Source: Candidatus Solirubrobacter pratensis
Lineage (GTDB): Bacteria > Actinomycetota > Thermoleophilia > Solirubrobacterales > Solirubrobacteraceae
DNA: 64,000 nucleotides
Assembly: GCF_000425945.1 (NCBI RefSeq)
Contig: NZ_AUEK01000012.1
Location: forward strand, 62,001-126,000
Direction: 5' to 3'
The notes beneath the pieces are model-generated. The model worked only from the letters and a program-made list of their open reading frames with translations. It ran no database searches and had not been told where the DNA came from. Of this stretch, positions 7,677 to 18,637 are shown piece by piece. The number at the start of each line of letters is the position of its first letter. The first letter of the stretch is position 1. The translations under genes and the position numbers were made by a program.

Positions 7677-9997
7677 CGCGCTCCTTGCATCGCCTCCCAC
7701 ACGCGCGACGGCGTGCAGGGCATGTCCACGTGCCGGACACCGAACGGCTCCAGCGCGTCGCAGATCGCGTTCACGATCGCCGGCGGCGAGCCGACGGTGG
7801 CCGACTCGCCGATCCCCTTGGCCCCGATCGGGTGATGCGGGGACGGCGTGACGGTCTCGCCCGTCTCCCAGTCCGGGACCTCGACGGCGGTGGGGATCAG
7901 GTAGTCCATCAAGGAGGCGCTGAGGCAGTTGCCGTCCTCGTCGAAGGCGATCTGCTCCATCAGTGCCATGCCGACGCCGTCGGTCAGCCCGCCGTGGATC
8001 TGCCCCTCGACGATCATCGGGTTGATGCGCACGCCGCAGTCGTCGACCGCGACGAAGCGCCGGACCTTCACGTGCGCCGTCCCGGGGTCGACGTCGACCA
8101 CGCACACGTACGCGCCGAACGGGAACGTCAGGTTCGGCGGGTCGTAGACCGCCTCGGCGTCGAGCCCGGCCTCGACGCCCTCGGGCAGCTCGATCGGCCC
8201 GCGCGCGGCCAGCGCGATCTCGCGGATCGAGGCGCCCTGCTCGGGATCGCCCTTGACCGCCCAGCGTCCGCGCACCCACTCGAGGTCCTCGGGCGCGACC
8301 TCGAGCATCGCGCCGGCGACGATCCGCGCGCGGTCGCGCACCTTGCGCGCGACCAGCGCCGCGGCGGCCCCGCTCACCGGCGTCGAGCGGCTGCCGTAGG
8401 TGCCGAGCCCGTACGGCGTCGTGTCCGTGTCGCCGTGCACGACGTCGACGTCCTCCGGCGGGATGCCCAGCTCCTCGGAGACGATCTGCGCGAACGTCGT
8501 CTCGTGCCCCTGGCCCTGCGTCTGCACGCTGATCGCCAGCTGCGCGGTGCCGGAGGGGGAGATGCGGATCGCGGCGCCGTCGTTCATCCCCAGTCCCATC
8601 ATGTCCATGTGCCGGCGCGGGCCGGCGCCGACCGCCTCGGTGAAGAACGACACCCCGATCCCCATCAGCTCGCCCCGCGCCCGCTTGGACGCCTGCTCGC
8701 GCCGCAGCTCCTCGTAGCCCGCGAGCCCCAGCGCCTTGCGCAGGGCGCGCTCGTAGTCGCCGGAGTCGTACACCCAGCCGGTCCGGCTCTCGTACGGGAA
8801 CTGCTCCGGCCGCAGGAGGTTCTTCAGCCGCAGCTCGACCGGGTCCATGCCCAGCTCGCGCGCGAGGCAGTCCACGACGCGCTCGACGAGGTAGACCGCC
8901 TCGGCGATCCGGAACGAGCACGCGTACGCGACCCCTCCCGGCGCCTTGTTCGTATACACGCCGGTGACGCGGCAGTGCGCGGCGGCGACGTCGTATGAGC
9001 CGGTGAAGACGCTGAAGAAGCCGGCCGGGTAGCGGCTCGGCTGCGCGGTCGCGTTGAACGCGCCGTGGTCGGCGATCACGTCGACCGCCACGGCGAGCAG
9101 CCTGCCCTCGCGCGACGCCGCGATCCGCCCGCGCATCGCGTAGTCGCGCGCGAATCCGGTCGACATCAGGTTCTCGGAGCGGTCCTCGACCCACTTGACG
9201 GGCTTGCCGGTGAGCATCGAGCCGACCATCGCGCAGACGTAGCCGGGGTAGATCGGGACCTTGTTGCCGAAGCCGCCGCCGACGTCGGGCGAGATGACCC
9301 GGATGCGGTGCTCCGGCAGGCCCGTGATGAGCGAGTACAGCGTGCGGTGCGCGTGCGGCGCCTGCGTCGTGCACCAGATCGTCAGCCTCTCGCCGACGCG
9401 ATCGAAGTCGGCGACCGCCCCGCACGTCTCCATCGGCGCGGGATGCGAGCGCGGAAACAGCATGTCCTGCTCGACCACGACGTCGGCCGCGGCGAACGCC
9501 GCCTCGGTCGCCGCCGCGTCGCCGGCCTCCCAGTCGAAGACGTGGTTGTCGATCCGCCCGGCCTGGTCGTCGCGGATCACCGGCGCGTCGGGATCGAGCG
9601 CGCGGCGCGAGTCGACGACGGCCGGCAGCACGTCGTACTCGACGTCGATCAGCTCGCGGGCATCGCGCGCCGAGTAGCGGTCGTCGGCGATCACGAACGC
9701 GACCTCCTGCCCCTGGAAGCGGACCTTGTCGGTCGCCAGCACGGCCTGGACGTCGGCCGACAGCGTCGGCATCCACGCCATCCCGCGCTCCGCGAGGTCC
9801 GCGCCGGTGATCACGGCGTGCACCTTCGGATGCTGCAGCGCCGCGGAGACGTCGATCGAGAGGATGCGCGCGTGGGCGACCGGCGCGCGCAGCACCGCAC
9901 CATGGAGCATCCGCGGCAACTGGACGTCGTCGACGTAGCGCCCCTGCCCGCGGATGAAGCGCGCGTCCTCCTTGCGCTTCATGCGCCCGAACCCCAT
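7673..9997 (-). CDS. coxL: Aerobic CO dehydrogenase large subunit, form I (copy 1)
   Basis: 774 residues, close to the usual 780-810 for CoxL. This is the molybdopterin-cytosine-dinucleotide Mo-Cu subunit that oxidises CO to CO2. The form I diagnostic motif AYxCSFR is present as AYACSFR at residues 357-363, so Cys360 should be the copper ligand; form II proteins have AYRGAGR instead. Other cofactor motifs are GGGFGNK (240-246), QGQGHET (494-500) and GAKGIGES near the C-terminus with the catalytic Glu. It overlaps the upstream zinc-ribbon gene by one base (TGATG). It is separated from any coxM/coxS, unlike copy 2, so its partners may be supplied by the dispersed coxM2 and coxS2. Confidence 0.95.
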   Translation of the reverse strand: MGFGRMKRKEDARFIRGQGRYVDDVQLPRMLHGAVLRAPVAHARILSIDVSAALQHPKVHAVITGADLAERGMAWMPTLSADVQAVLATDKVRFQGQEVAFVIADDRYSARDARELIDVEYDVLPAVVDSRRALDPDAPVIRDDQAGRIDNHVFDWEAGDAAATEAAFAAADVVVEQDMLFPRSHPAPMETCGAVADFDRVGERLTIWCTTQAPHAHRTLYSLITGLPEHRIRVISPDVGGGFGNKVPIYPGYVCAMVGSMLTGKPVKWVEDRSENLMSTGFARDYAMRGRIAASREGRLLAVAVDVIADHGAFNATAQPSRYPAGFFSVFTGSYDVAAAHCRVTGVYTNKAPGGVAYACSFRIAEAVYLVERVVDCLARELGMDPVELRLKNLLRPEQFPYESRTGWVYDSGDYERALRKALGLAGYEELRREQASKRARGELMGIGVSFFTEAVGAGPRRHMDMMGLGMNDGAAIRISPSGTAQLAISVQTQGQGHETTFAQIVSEELGIPPEDVDVVHGDTDTTPYGLGTYGSRSTPVSGAAAALVARKVRDRARIVAGAMLEVAPEDLEWVRGRWAVKGDPEQGASIREIALAARGPIELPEGVEAGLDAEAVYDPPNLTFPFGAYVCVVDVDPGTAHVKVRRFVAVDDCGVRINPMIVEGQIHGGLTDGVGMALMEQIAFDEDGNCLSASLMDYLIPTAVEVPDWETGETVTPSPHHPIGAKGIGESATVGSPPAIVNAICDALEPFGVRHVDMPCTPSRVWEAMQGAR

Positions 9998-10308
9998 CAC
10001 GGCTCGTCCTTCAGATCGCCGGCGGACGAGCCCTCCGGGGCCGGTGAAGTCGCATGGGCGAGCGTCGGCCCCTTCCAGTCGACGACCGCGACGTTGATCG
10101 TGCGGCAGCGCCCGCACTTCACGCGCACGCGCTTGGTCATCTGCTCGAGGTCCATCGCGTGCGCGAGCACGTTGCCGCACTCGACGCAGACGTAGTCGTA
10201 CCGGCCGTTGCCGCGGAACACCGGGCGGTCGGGGTCCTCCTGGAGCGCGGTGGCGCCGTCGGGCGGCACCTCGCCCTCCTGGATCCGCCGCATGACCATC
10301 CGCTCCAC
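9997..10308 (-). CDS. Small zinc-ribbon protein of the cox locus
   Basis: 103 residues, GTG start at 10308 with GAGG seven bases upstream. It contains a zinc ribbon of the form YVCVECGNVLAHAM ... VRVKCGRCRTINV, with two CxxC pairs about 25 residues apart. The tail is hydrophilic. It sits 8 bases after coxG and overlaps coxL1 by one base, so it is made together with CODH subunits. Function unknown. Possible roles are metal delivery or a chaperone for the large subunit; neither is shown by the sequence. Confidence 0.75.
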   Translation of the reverse strand: MERMVMRRIQEGEVPPDGATALQEDPDRPVFRGNGRYDYVCVECGNVLAHAMDLEQMTKRVRVKCGRCRTINVAVVDWKGPTLAHATSPAPEGSSAGDLKDEP

Positions 10309-10316
10309 GGCAAGCC

Positions 10317-10745
10317 TCAGATCTTCGCGAGCTTGCCCGTGAAGTCGTTGATCAGCGCGTCGAGCACGCTGTAGACGACGCCCTCGCCCATCGACGCGGG
10401 CTTGCCGTTGACCTGCGCCGAGGTGTGGATCCGCCCCCCGCCGTCGGACAGCGTGAACGCCACATCGGCGTTCGCGTAGCCCTGGCCGCCGACGTCCTTG
10501 GAGGAGACCTTGAGCACGGCGCGATGCGCGTCCTCGTCGCGCTCGGTGACCTCGACGGTCCCGCGGAACGTCATCGACATCGCGCCCATCTTGACCTTGA
10601 TCTCCGCCTTGGCTCGATCGGGGCTCTCGCGCTCGAGCACCTTGCCGCCCTCGACGCAGGGGATGATCCGGTCGAGGTCGAGGATCGCGTCCCAGTTGTA
10701 CTCGGTGGGCTTGCCCGTGGAGAAGGTGTGGTCGAGCTCAACCAT
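10317..10745 (-). CDS. coxG: CoxG, SRPBCC-fold CO dehydrogenase subunit G
   Basis: 142 residues, a complete CoxG-like START/SRPBCC protein: LDRIIPCVEGGKVLE, the KVKMGAMSMTFRGTVEV strand block and DVAFTLSDGGGRIHT are typical. CoxG is needed to anchor CODH at the membrane in Oligotropha, and recent mycobacterial work shows that it carries menaquinone between the membrane and the enzyme. Here it has no long hydrophobic C-terminal tail, which some CoxG proteins do have. It overlaps the YceI gene by 8 bases, which suggests the two lipid-binding proteins are made together. Confidence 0.9.
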   Translation of the reverse strand: MVELDHTFSTGKPTEYNWDAILDLDRIIPCVEGGKVLERESPDRAKAEIKVKMGAMSMTFRGTVEVTERDEDAHRAVLKVSSKDVGGQGYANADVAFTLSDGGGRIHTSAQVNGKPASMGEGVVYSVLDALINDFTGKLAKI

Positions 10746-11301
10746 CGCGTTCGCTCCTTGTCGCTGCGACCGTCGCGGACACCCGCGCGTCGATCTGGAC
10801 CTCGACGACGTCGGCGACCTTCAGCGTGCCGAACAGCGCCGAATACGGCTTCATCTTCCAGTCGGTCTGCCTGATCATCGCGCTGCCGGTGAGGCGGCCG
10901 TCGCCCGAGAGGTTCAGGGCGAACTCGATCGGGGCCCGGAAGCGCATCAACTCGAGCTCCCCGTGCACCTCGAGCCGGCTGCCCGAGACCTCGACCCGGC
11001 TCGAGCGGAAGCGGATCGGCAGGCCCTTGAGGACCTCCTCGTCGATCGTCTGCGCGATGCCGGCGCGCTCCTCTTCGCCCAGCGGGGAGATGCCGCCGCT
11101 GGCATCGACGACGCGCAGCGAGCGCGGGTCGGCCATCAGCGCCATCGAGATCGTGTCGCCGGCCTCGATCTTCGCGCTCCAGCGGGTGACTTCGATGATG
11201 AGGTTGTGCCCCGCCTTGGCGGCGGCGCCCCCCTTCCCGGTGAGGACGGTGAGCGTGCCGTCAGCCGGGCCGAGGGTGTGGATTCCAGGTTCGAGCGTCA
11301 T
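10738..11301 (-). CDS. YceI-family lipocalin-like (polyisoprenoid-binding) protein
   Basis: 187 residues with the YceI pattern: N-terminal PGIHTLGPADGTLTVLTGK, the central LTIxxxR-type strands and the C-terminal segment GTLKVADVVEVQIDARV. There is no signal peptide, so unlike E. coli YceI it should be cytoplasmic. YceI proteins bind long isoprenoids such as polyprenols and ubiquinone. ATG at 11301 is preferred over the longer open frame to 11439, which overlaps the CoxL-fragment gene. The placement next to coxG suggests a quinone-related role in CO oxidation (inference). Confidence 0.85.
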   Translation of the reverse strand: MTLEPGIHTLGPADGTLTVLTGKGGAAAKAGHNLIIEVTRWSAKIEAGDTISMALMADPRSLRVVDASGGISPLGEEERAGIAQTIDEEVLKGLPIRFRSSRVEVSGSRLEVHGELELMRFRAPIEFALNLSGDGRLTGSAMIRQTDWKMKPYSALFGTLKVADVVEVQIDARVSATVAATRSERDG

Positions 11302-11303
11302 GG

Positions 11304-11750
11304 TCAGTCCCGGTATACGGTCTGCGCGTCCAGGCCACCCTCGACTCCCGGGGGGAGTGCGCCCGAGCCATGGGCATAGAGCGCGACGTCGGCGATCGTC
11401 CGGGTCTCGCCGCCGCCCGCGAACGCGCCGTCGGCCCACTGCAGGTGGTCGGCCTCGGTTCCGAGGTCGGCGCCGGCGAGCAGCCGCGCCTTGGCGAGGA
11501 TCTTCCCCGTCGCGCTGACGACGGCCGCGCCCGTGCCGCCGGACGGGCTCGTGTTGTAGCCGTGCCCTGCGCCGAAGCGGTTCTCGTCGGCCGGGACGAC
11601 CTTGACGTCGAGCGCCGGCACGCCGAGCTCGGCGGCGACGAGCTGCGCGTAGCGGGCCTCGTTGCCGTCGGGCTCGGTCGTGAGGCTCAGGACCATCTTG
11701 CCGGTCGGATGCACGCGCAGGAACACCGCGCGGTATGCCTCGTCAGCCAC
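11304..11750 (-). CDS. Free-standing CoxL fragment protein (Mo-binding domain piece)
   Basis: 148 residues starting with GTG. From HPTGKMVLSLTTEPDG to GLDAQTVY it aligns throughout with about residues 480-640 of both CoxL proteins in the window (HPSGKAVVSLSAQTQG to GLDAQVIY). The molybdopterin-contact motif QGQGHET is changed to DGNEARY, so catalysis is not expected. It is an intact gene with start and stop coupled to both neighbours (8-base overlap upstream, 2-base gap to the YceI gene), which argues against simple debris. It may be a domesticated piece that chaperones the enzyme or binds cofactor; function unproven. Confidence 0.8.
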   Translation of the reverse strand: MADEAYRAVFLRVHPTGKMVLSLTTEPDGNEARYAQLVAAELGVPALDVKVVPADENRFGAGHGYNTSPSGGTGAAVVSATGKILAKARLLAGADLGTEADHLQWADGAFAGGGETRTIADVALYAHGSGALPPGVEGGLDAQTVYRD

Positions 11751-11931
11751 GCTGCCTCCTCATTCGCTCCAGGTGCGCCGTCAAGGCGTTGTGGTCGTCG
11801 CGGTCGCAGAACGCCGGCTGGGGTCCGCCGGCAGGGTGCGCGGGCACCGCGGGCCGGTCGCAGCCGGGGTAGATGCACGTGCGGACAGGGAATCCTGCCG
11901 CGCCAGAGTTACCCTCGTGCCGGTTCACCAT
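11743..11931 (-). CDS. Tiny Cys-rich protein of the cox locus
   Basis: 62 residues, start ATG at 11931, overlapping coxE by 7 bases and the CoxL-fragment gene by 8. The core CIYPGCDRPAVPAH ... AFCDRDDHNAL holds three cysteines and two histidines that could bind one metal ion (treble-clef-like). A longer open frame to 12015 lies in coxE and is not needed. Tight overlap on both sides supports translation. I know no family name for it. Metal handling for the Mo-Cu site is possible, not shown. Confidence 0.6.
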   Translation of the reverse strand: MVNRHEGNSGAAGFPVRTCIYPGCDRPAVPAHPAGGPQPAFCDRDDHNALTAHLERMRRQRG

Positions 11932-13256
11932 CCTGGCGTCGTCCTCCCGCGGCTCGGGCCGTATCCGCTCGGCATCGCGACCGAGCTGCCCGCGACCGGC
12001 GTCGCGCTCGCCCATGGCTCGTCCTCCTCCTGCTCCTCCGGCGCGTCAAGCTTGCGGGTGCGCTCCGCCGCGATCGCCTCCGCCACCTCGCCGAGCGCCT
12101 CCAGGCTGTGGCCCGAGACGAGCGCGTCGATGTGCGGCAGCGCCGCCGCCATGCCGCCGACGCGCGGCGCGAACCCGCTCGCGCTCGCGCGCGGGTTGAC
12201 CCACACGATCCGGTAGGCCAGGCGGGAGAGCCGCTGCATCTCGCGCGCCACGAGCTCCGGCTCGCCGCGCTCCCAGCCGTCCGAGATGATCACGATCACC
12301 GCGCCGCGCGCCATCCCGCGCCGGCCGTGGCGGTCGTTGAACGCGCGCAGCGCCTCGCCGATGCGGGTCCCGCTGGACCAGTCGGGCGCCGCCGCGGCGG
12401 CGCGCTGGATCGCGCGCTCGGGCGAGCGCGTCGCGAGCGCGCGGGTGATGCGCGTGAGGCGGGTGGCGAACACGAACGCCTCCGCCTGGCGGGCGCACGC
12501 GAGGAACTGGAGGTACGCGCGGGCGTACGGCTCCATCGAGCCGGAGATGTCGCACAGCAGGACGATCCGGCGCGGGACGACGCGGCGGCGGCGGCGCGCG
12601 AGCCGGCTCGGGTCGCCGCCCGTGCGCAGAGCGCCGCGCAGCGTCCGGCGCAGATCGACGTGCTCGCCGCGCCGCGCGCGGTCGGCGCGCCGCGTGCGGC
12701 GCTTCGGCGTCGCGATCTCCAGCCGCGCCATCAGCTTGTAGAGCTGCGCGAGCTCGCCCGGCTCGAGCGCGTCGAAGCGCTTGCCGCGCAGCCGCTCCTC
12801 GTCGCTCGCGGCGACGGGCACGGGGACCTCGCGCTCGGGCTCGCGGCCGCGGGCGCCCGTGCCGTGGACCGGCGACGGCGGCCCGGCGGCGACGCCCTCG
12901 GCGCCCGCTTCGCGCCGCGGCGCGGCCTCGCGCTCGTCCGGCGGCGCCGGCGCCCAGGGCGCGTCCTCCGGCGGCGGGGCGGGCCGCTCGGTGAGCCCGC
13001 CGAAGACCGTGAAGAACACGGCGTCGAACGCCTTGACCTGCGACGGGTCGGAGACCAGCACGGCGCGCGCCGTCCAGTACAGGCGCGTGCGCGCGACGGG
13101 CCGCGCGAGCGCCAGCGCGGAGGCGAAGCGCGCGGTGCGCTCGGGCGTCATCGGCAGCCCCGCCTCGTGCAGGCGGCGCGCGAAGGCGGCGACGAGCGGC
13201 GGCAGGTCGAGCTCGAGCGCCGCGGCCGCCACGGCGACGTGCCGCGGCCCGCTCAC
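11925..13256 (-). CDS. coxE: CoxE, VWA-domain CODH maturation protein
   Basis: 443 residues, GTG start overlapping coxD by 4 bases. The N-terminal half is helical and includes a long Pro/Arg-rich linker. The C-terminal half is a von Willebrand A domain with the MIDAS motif DISGS at 236-240 and the downstream ISDGWERGEP loop. In Oligotropha CoxE works with the AAA ATPase CoxD to insert the copper-sulfur unit that makes the Mo-Cu centre. The arrangement coxL-coxD-coxE matches other CODH clusters. Confidence 0.9.
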   Translation of the reverse strand: MSGPRHVAVAAAALELDLPPLVAAFARRLHEAGLPMTPERTARFASALALARPVARTRLYWTARAVLVSDPSQVKAFDAVFFTVFGGLTERPAPPPEDAPWAPAPPDEREAAPRREAGAEGVAAGPPSPVHGTGARGREPEREVPVPVAASDEERLRGKRFDALEPGELAQLYKLMARLEIATPKRRTRRADRARRGEHVDLRRTLRGALRTGGDPSRLARRRRRVVPRRIVLLCDISGSMEPYARAYLQFLACARQAEAFVFATRLTRITRALATRSPERAIQRAAAAAPDWSSGTRIGEALRAFNDRHGRRGMARGAVIVIISDGWERGEPELVAREMQRLSRLAYRIVWVNPRASASGFAPRVGGMAAALPHIDALVSGHSLEALGEVAEAIAAERTRKLDAPEEQEEDEPWASATPVAGSSVAMPSGYGPSRGRTTPGW

Positions 13257-14133
13257 ACGAGGCTCCCGAGCCCGGCGGCGCGCACCACGTCCTGGTCCTC
13301 GCCGTACTTGAGCACCGCGCCGAGCGTGCGGTCGATCGTGGTCTCGTCCAGCTCGATCACGCCGAGCAGCTGCAGCGCGGCCAGCCAGTCGATCGCCTCG
13401 GCGATGCCCGGCGGCTTCTGGACGTCGCTCTCGCGCATCTTCGCCACCGCGGTCACGACGGCCACCGCGAGCGACTCCGCCGCGGCCGGCACGCGCCGGC
13501 GGACGATCTCCAGCTCGCGCTCGGCCGTCGGGTACTCGATCCACTGGTACAGGCAGCGGCGCTTGACCGCGTCGTGCAGGTCGCGTGTGCGGTTGGAGGT
13601 CAGGACGATCGCCGGCGGATGCGTCGCGCGGATCGTCCCGAGCTCAGGGATCGTCACCGCCGCGTCGGCGAGCAGCTCGAGCAGGAACGCCTCGAAGTCG
13701 TCGTCGGCGCGATCGATCTCATCGATCAGGAGCACGGCAGGTCTAGGTCCAGGGTGCTCCAGCGCGCGCAGGAGCGGTCGCCGCACGAGGTACTGCGGCC
13801 CGAACAGGTCATCCTCCCCCAGCCGCGCATCGTTGGCCTCCGCGAGCCGGATCGCGAGCAGCTGGCGCGGGTAGTTCCACTCGTACAGCGCCTCCGACGC
13901 GTCGATGCCGTCGTAGCACTGCAGCCGGATCAGCGGGGTGTCCAGCGCGCTCGCGAGCGCCTTGGCCGCCTCGGTCTTGCCCACGCCCGCCTCCCCCTCC
14001 AGCAGCAGGGGCTGCGGGAGGCGGAGGCTGAGGAAGAGGGCGGTGGCAAGCCCTTCGTCGACGAGGTAGTCGACGGCGGCCAGCCGCCGCGCAAGCGTCT
14101 CGGCGTCGGGGGCGAGATGTTCCAGCTCGTCGC

Positions 14134-14137
<4 letters not shown>
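13253..14137 (-). CDS. coxD: CoxD, MoxR-type AAA+ ATPase for CODH maturation
   Basis: 294 residues, GTG start at 14137 overlapping coxL2 by GTGA. Walker A is GEAGVGKTE (48-56) and Walker B is VLLIDEIDRAD (136-146), with a sensor-1 block LTSNRTRDLHD and the MoxR-like tail KRRCLYQWIEYP. CoxD acts as a chaperone or unfoldase that, with CoxE, completes the bimetallic site of CoxL. Only one coxD-coxE pair is present for two coxL genes, so it probably serves both. Confidence 0.92.
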
Positions 14138-16493
<2,356 letters not shown>

Positions 16494-16497
<4 letters not shown>

Positions 16498-16964
16498 CGT
16501 GGTGCCTCCTGGTGCTCGGCGGCCCAGCGGACCGCCGCGACGATGTTCTTGTAGCCCGTGCAGCGGCAGATCGCGCCCGAGATCGCGGTGCGGATCTCCT
16601 GCTCGGTCGGGTCGGGGTTGGCGTCCAGCAGCGCGCGCGTGGTCATCAACATCCCCGGCGTGCAGAAGCCGCAGTGCAGCGCGTGGCACTCGTGGAAGCC
16701 CTGCTGGAGCGGGTCCAGCACGCCGTCGACCTCGAGCGACTCGACCGTCCGGATCTCGTGCCCCATGCACATCGCCGCCAGCGCCGTGCAGGACTTCAGC
16801 GGCTGCCCGTCCATGAGGACGACGCAAGCGCCGCAGTTGGAGGTGTCGCAGCCCCAGTGCGTCCCGGTCAGTCCCGGCGTGTCGCGGATGAAGTGCACGA
16901 GCAGGGTCCGCGGCTCGACGTCGCGCGAGACGACCTCGCCGTTGATCGTGATCGTCACCAGCAT
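16494..16964 (-). CDS. coxS: CO dehydrogenase small iron-sulfur subunit
   Basis: 156 residues. Plant-type [2Fe-2S] ligands are Cys39, Cys44, Cys47 and Cys59 (CDTSNCGAC ... C); the second, [2Fe-2S]-binding helical domain has Cys98, Cys101, Cys133 and Cys135 (CGFC and CRC). CoxS passes electrons from the Mo-Cu site to the flavin of CoxM. AGGAGG ten bases before the ATG lies inside the 3' end of coxM, so translation is coupled. Confidence 0.95.
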
Positions 16965-16969
16965 CTCGT

Positions 16970-17842
16970 TCAGACCTCCTGCTGCAGGGCGCGGGCGGTC
17001 GCGCGCCGCAGCGCGCGCTTGGTCAGCACCCCGGCGAGGTGGCGTTTGTAGTCGACCGGGCCGCGGCCGTCCGGGACCGGCATGCAGTCCTCGCTCGCGA
17101 TCGCGCCGGCCTGCTCGAGCAGCTCCTCCGACAGCGTCGCCTCGCGCAGCAGCTCCTCGGCGCGGGTGAGGCCGATCGTCATCGGGCCGACGGCGCTGAG
17201 GCCGATCCCCACGTCGGCGATCGTGTCGCCGTCGAGCCAGACGGCGACCGACGCGGCGGCGATCGCCCAGTCGCCCGCGCGGCGCTCGACCTTCTCGTGC
17301 GCGGAGCCCGCGCCCGGTGTCACCGGCAGCCTGATCTCGGTCAGGATCTCCCCTTCGCCGACCGCGGTCATCCACGGGCCGCGGTGGAAGTCGTGCATGC
17401 CGATCACGCGCGAGCTGCCCTGGCCGCGGATGACGACGCGCGCCTTCACCGCGGTGCAGACCGCCGACAGGTCCTCGGCGGCGTCGGCCTGGCAGAGCGA
17501 GCCACCGATCGTGCCGCGATTGCGCACGACCGGGTCGGCGATCACCTGCTCGGCGTCGCGGAAGGCCGGGAAGCGATCGTGCAGCAGCTCGGACTCGAGC
17601 AGCTCCACGTGGCGGGTGAGCGCGCCGATGGCGATCTCGTCGCCCTCCTCGCGGATGTACGCGAGCTCGTCCAGGTCGTTGATGTCGATCAGCCGCTCGG
17701 GCGTCGCGAGCCGCAGCTTCATCATCGGCAGCAGGCTGTGGCCGCCGGCGATGATGCGCGCGCCCTCGTGCGCCTTCAGAGACGCGATCGCGCCGTCGAG
17801 CGACGTCGCCCGCTCGTAGTCAAACGGCGCTGGGGTCTGCAT
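16970..17842 (-). CDS. coxM: CO dehydrogenase medium FAD-binding subunit (copy 1)
   Basis: 290 residues. FAD-contact motifs are AGGHSLLP (32-39) and TIGGSLCQAD (111-120). The C-terminal CO_deh_flav_C domain ends in KRHLAGVLTKRALRRA. CoxM transfers electrons from CoxS to the acceptor. GAGGAG lies just before ATG 17842. The start overlaps the end of the last small membrane-protein gene by 23 bases, tying the enzyme to that gene set. Confidence 0.95.
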   Translation of the reverse strand: MQTPAPFDYERATSLDGAIASLKAHEGARIIAGGHSLLPMMKLRLATPERLIDINDLDELAYIREEGDEIAIGALTRHVELLESELLHDRFPAFRDAEQVIADPVVRNRGTIGGSLCQADAAEDLSAVCTAVKARVVIRGQGSSRVIGMHDFHRGPWMTAVGEGEILTEIRLPVTPGAGSAHEKVERRAGDWAIAAASVAVWLDGDTIADVGIGLSAVGPMTIGLTRAEELLREATLSEELLEQAGAIASEDCMPVPDGRGPVDYKRHLAGVLTKRALRRATARALQQEV

Positions 17843-18380
17843 CTGGCTCCTCGTATTGGACGGGCGCGTCGGTGCCGATGACGGGAGATCTCGACGGCCG
17901 CGCGGCGGGATACAGGGCGCGCGCGGCGAGGCTCCCGCGCGTGATGTCGCGCAGCACCGGGCCGCCGGCCGGGCTGGCGACCGCGATCGGCGCCTCGCGG
18001 CCGAGGCGCGCCAGGGTGAGCGTGCCGCGCGTGTAGACCTCGCCGATCCGCGGCGCCTTCGCCGTGCCGAGCTCGCGGAAGCCCTCGGCCGCGGCGCCGG
18101 GATACAGGCCGTCGACGAGCCCGACGGCATCCTGCATGCCCGCCTTCTTGACGAGCAGGCCCTCGAGCGCCTGCACGGCCGCGTCCAGGTGCGTGTTGAT
18201 GCCGGTCACGACGCCGTTGACGGGGGCGCTCTTCTCGACGATCTCTCCCACTGCGGAGATGGTGTCGTCTAGACCAACGGAGATCTGACGCAGCGCGAAG
18301 ATCGTGGCCACGAGGTAGTAGACGAGCGCGAGCACGATCAGGACGACCGTGGCGATCAGGACGACTCCGGCGGCGGGCAT
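17820..18380 (-). CDS. Membrane-anchored protein of the cox locus (fifth of five)
   Basis: 186 residues. A single hydrophobic helix near the start (GVVLIATVVLIVLALVYYLVATIF) is followed by a segment ISVGLDDTISAVGEIVEKSAP that looks like an amphipathic coiled coil, then a longer soluble C-terminus (LTLARLGREAPIAVASPAGG). It starts TGATG-coupled to the gene upstream and overlaps coxM1. It is the largest of five consecutive small proteins of the same design. No known family. An exact orientation in the membrane cannot be given. Confidence 0.75.
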   Translation of the reverse strand: MPAAGVVLIATVVLIVLALVYYLVATIFALRQISVGLDDTISAVGEIVEKSAPVNGVVTGINTHLDAAVQALEGLLVKKAGMQDAVGLVDGLYPGAAAEGFRELGTAKAPRIGEVYTRGTLTLARLGREAPIAVASPAGGPVLRDITRGSLAARALYPAARPSRSPVIGTDAPVQYEEPDADPSAV

Positions 18381-18637
18381 CAGGCGTCGTCCAGGATCGT
18401 GTCGAGCGAGCCGCCGTAGGCGGCGACGAGCTCGACGGTCTCGACGACCTGCTGCTGGGTCGTCAGCAGCAGCGGCGCGGCGTTGAGGTCGCTCGACCCC
18501 GCGGTGGCGACGGTGGCGATGCCGCGGACCGCCGGGACGATGCTCCGGGCCTCCTTCAGCACGCCGTGGAGCAGGTAGACCACGACCGGCAGGACCACCA
18601 GCAGGAGCACGAGGTCGCCGATCCACCAGAGCGTCAT
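18380..18637 (-). CDS. Small membrane-anchored protein of the cox locus (fourth of five)
   Basis: 85 residues. The N-terminus is one membrane helix (LVLLLVVLPVVVYLLHGVL) followed by a helical soluble part (KEARSIVPAVRGIATVAT, then LTTQQQVVETVELVAAYGG). Start and stop overlap neighbours by ATGA and TGATG. The design (one N-terminal helix, amphipathic helix, short tail) repeats in its neighbours although sequence identity between them is low. Confidence 0.7.
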   Translation of the reverse strand: MTLWWIGDLVLLLVVLPVVVYLLHGVLKEARSIVPAVRGIATVATAGSSDLNAAPLLLTTQQQVVETVELVAAYGGSLDTILDDA

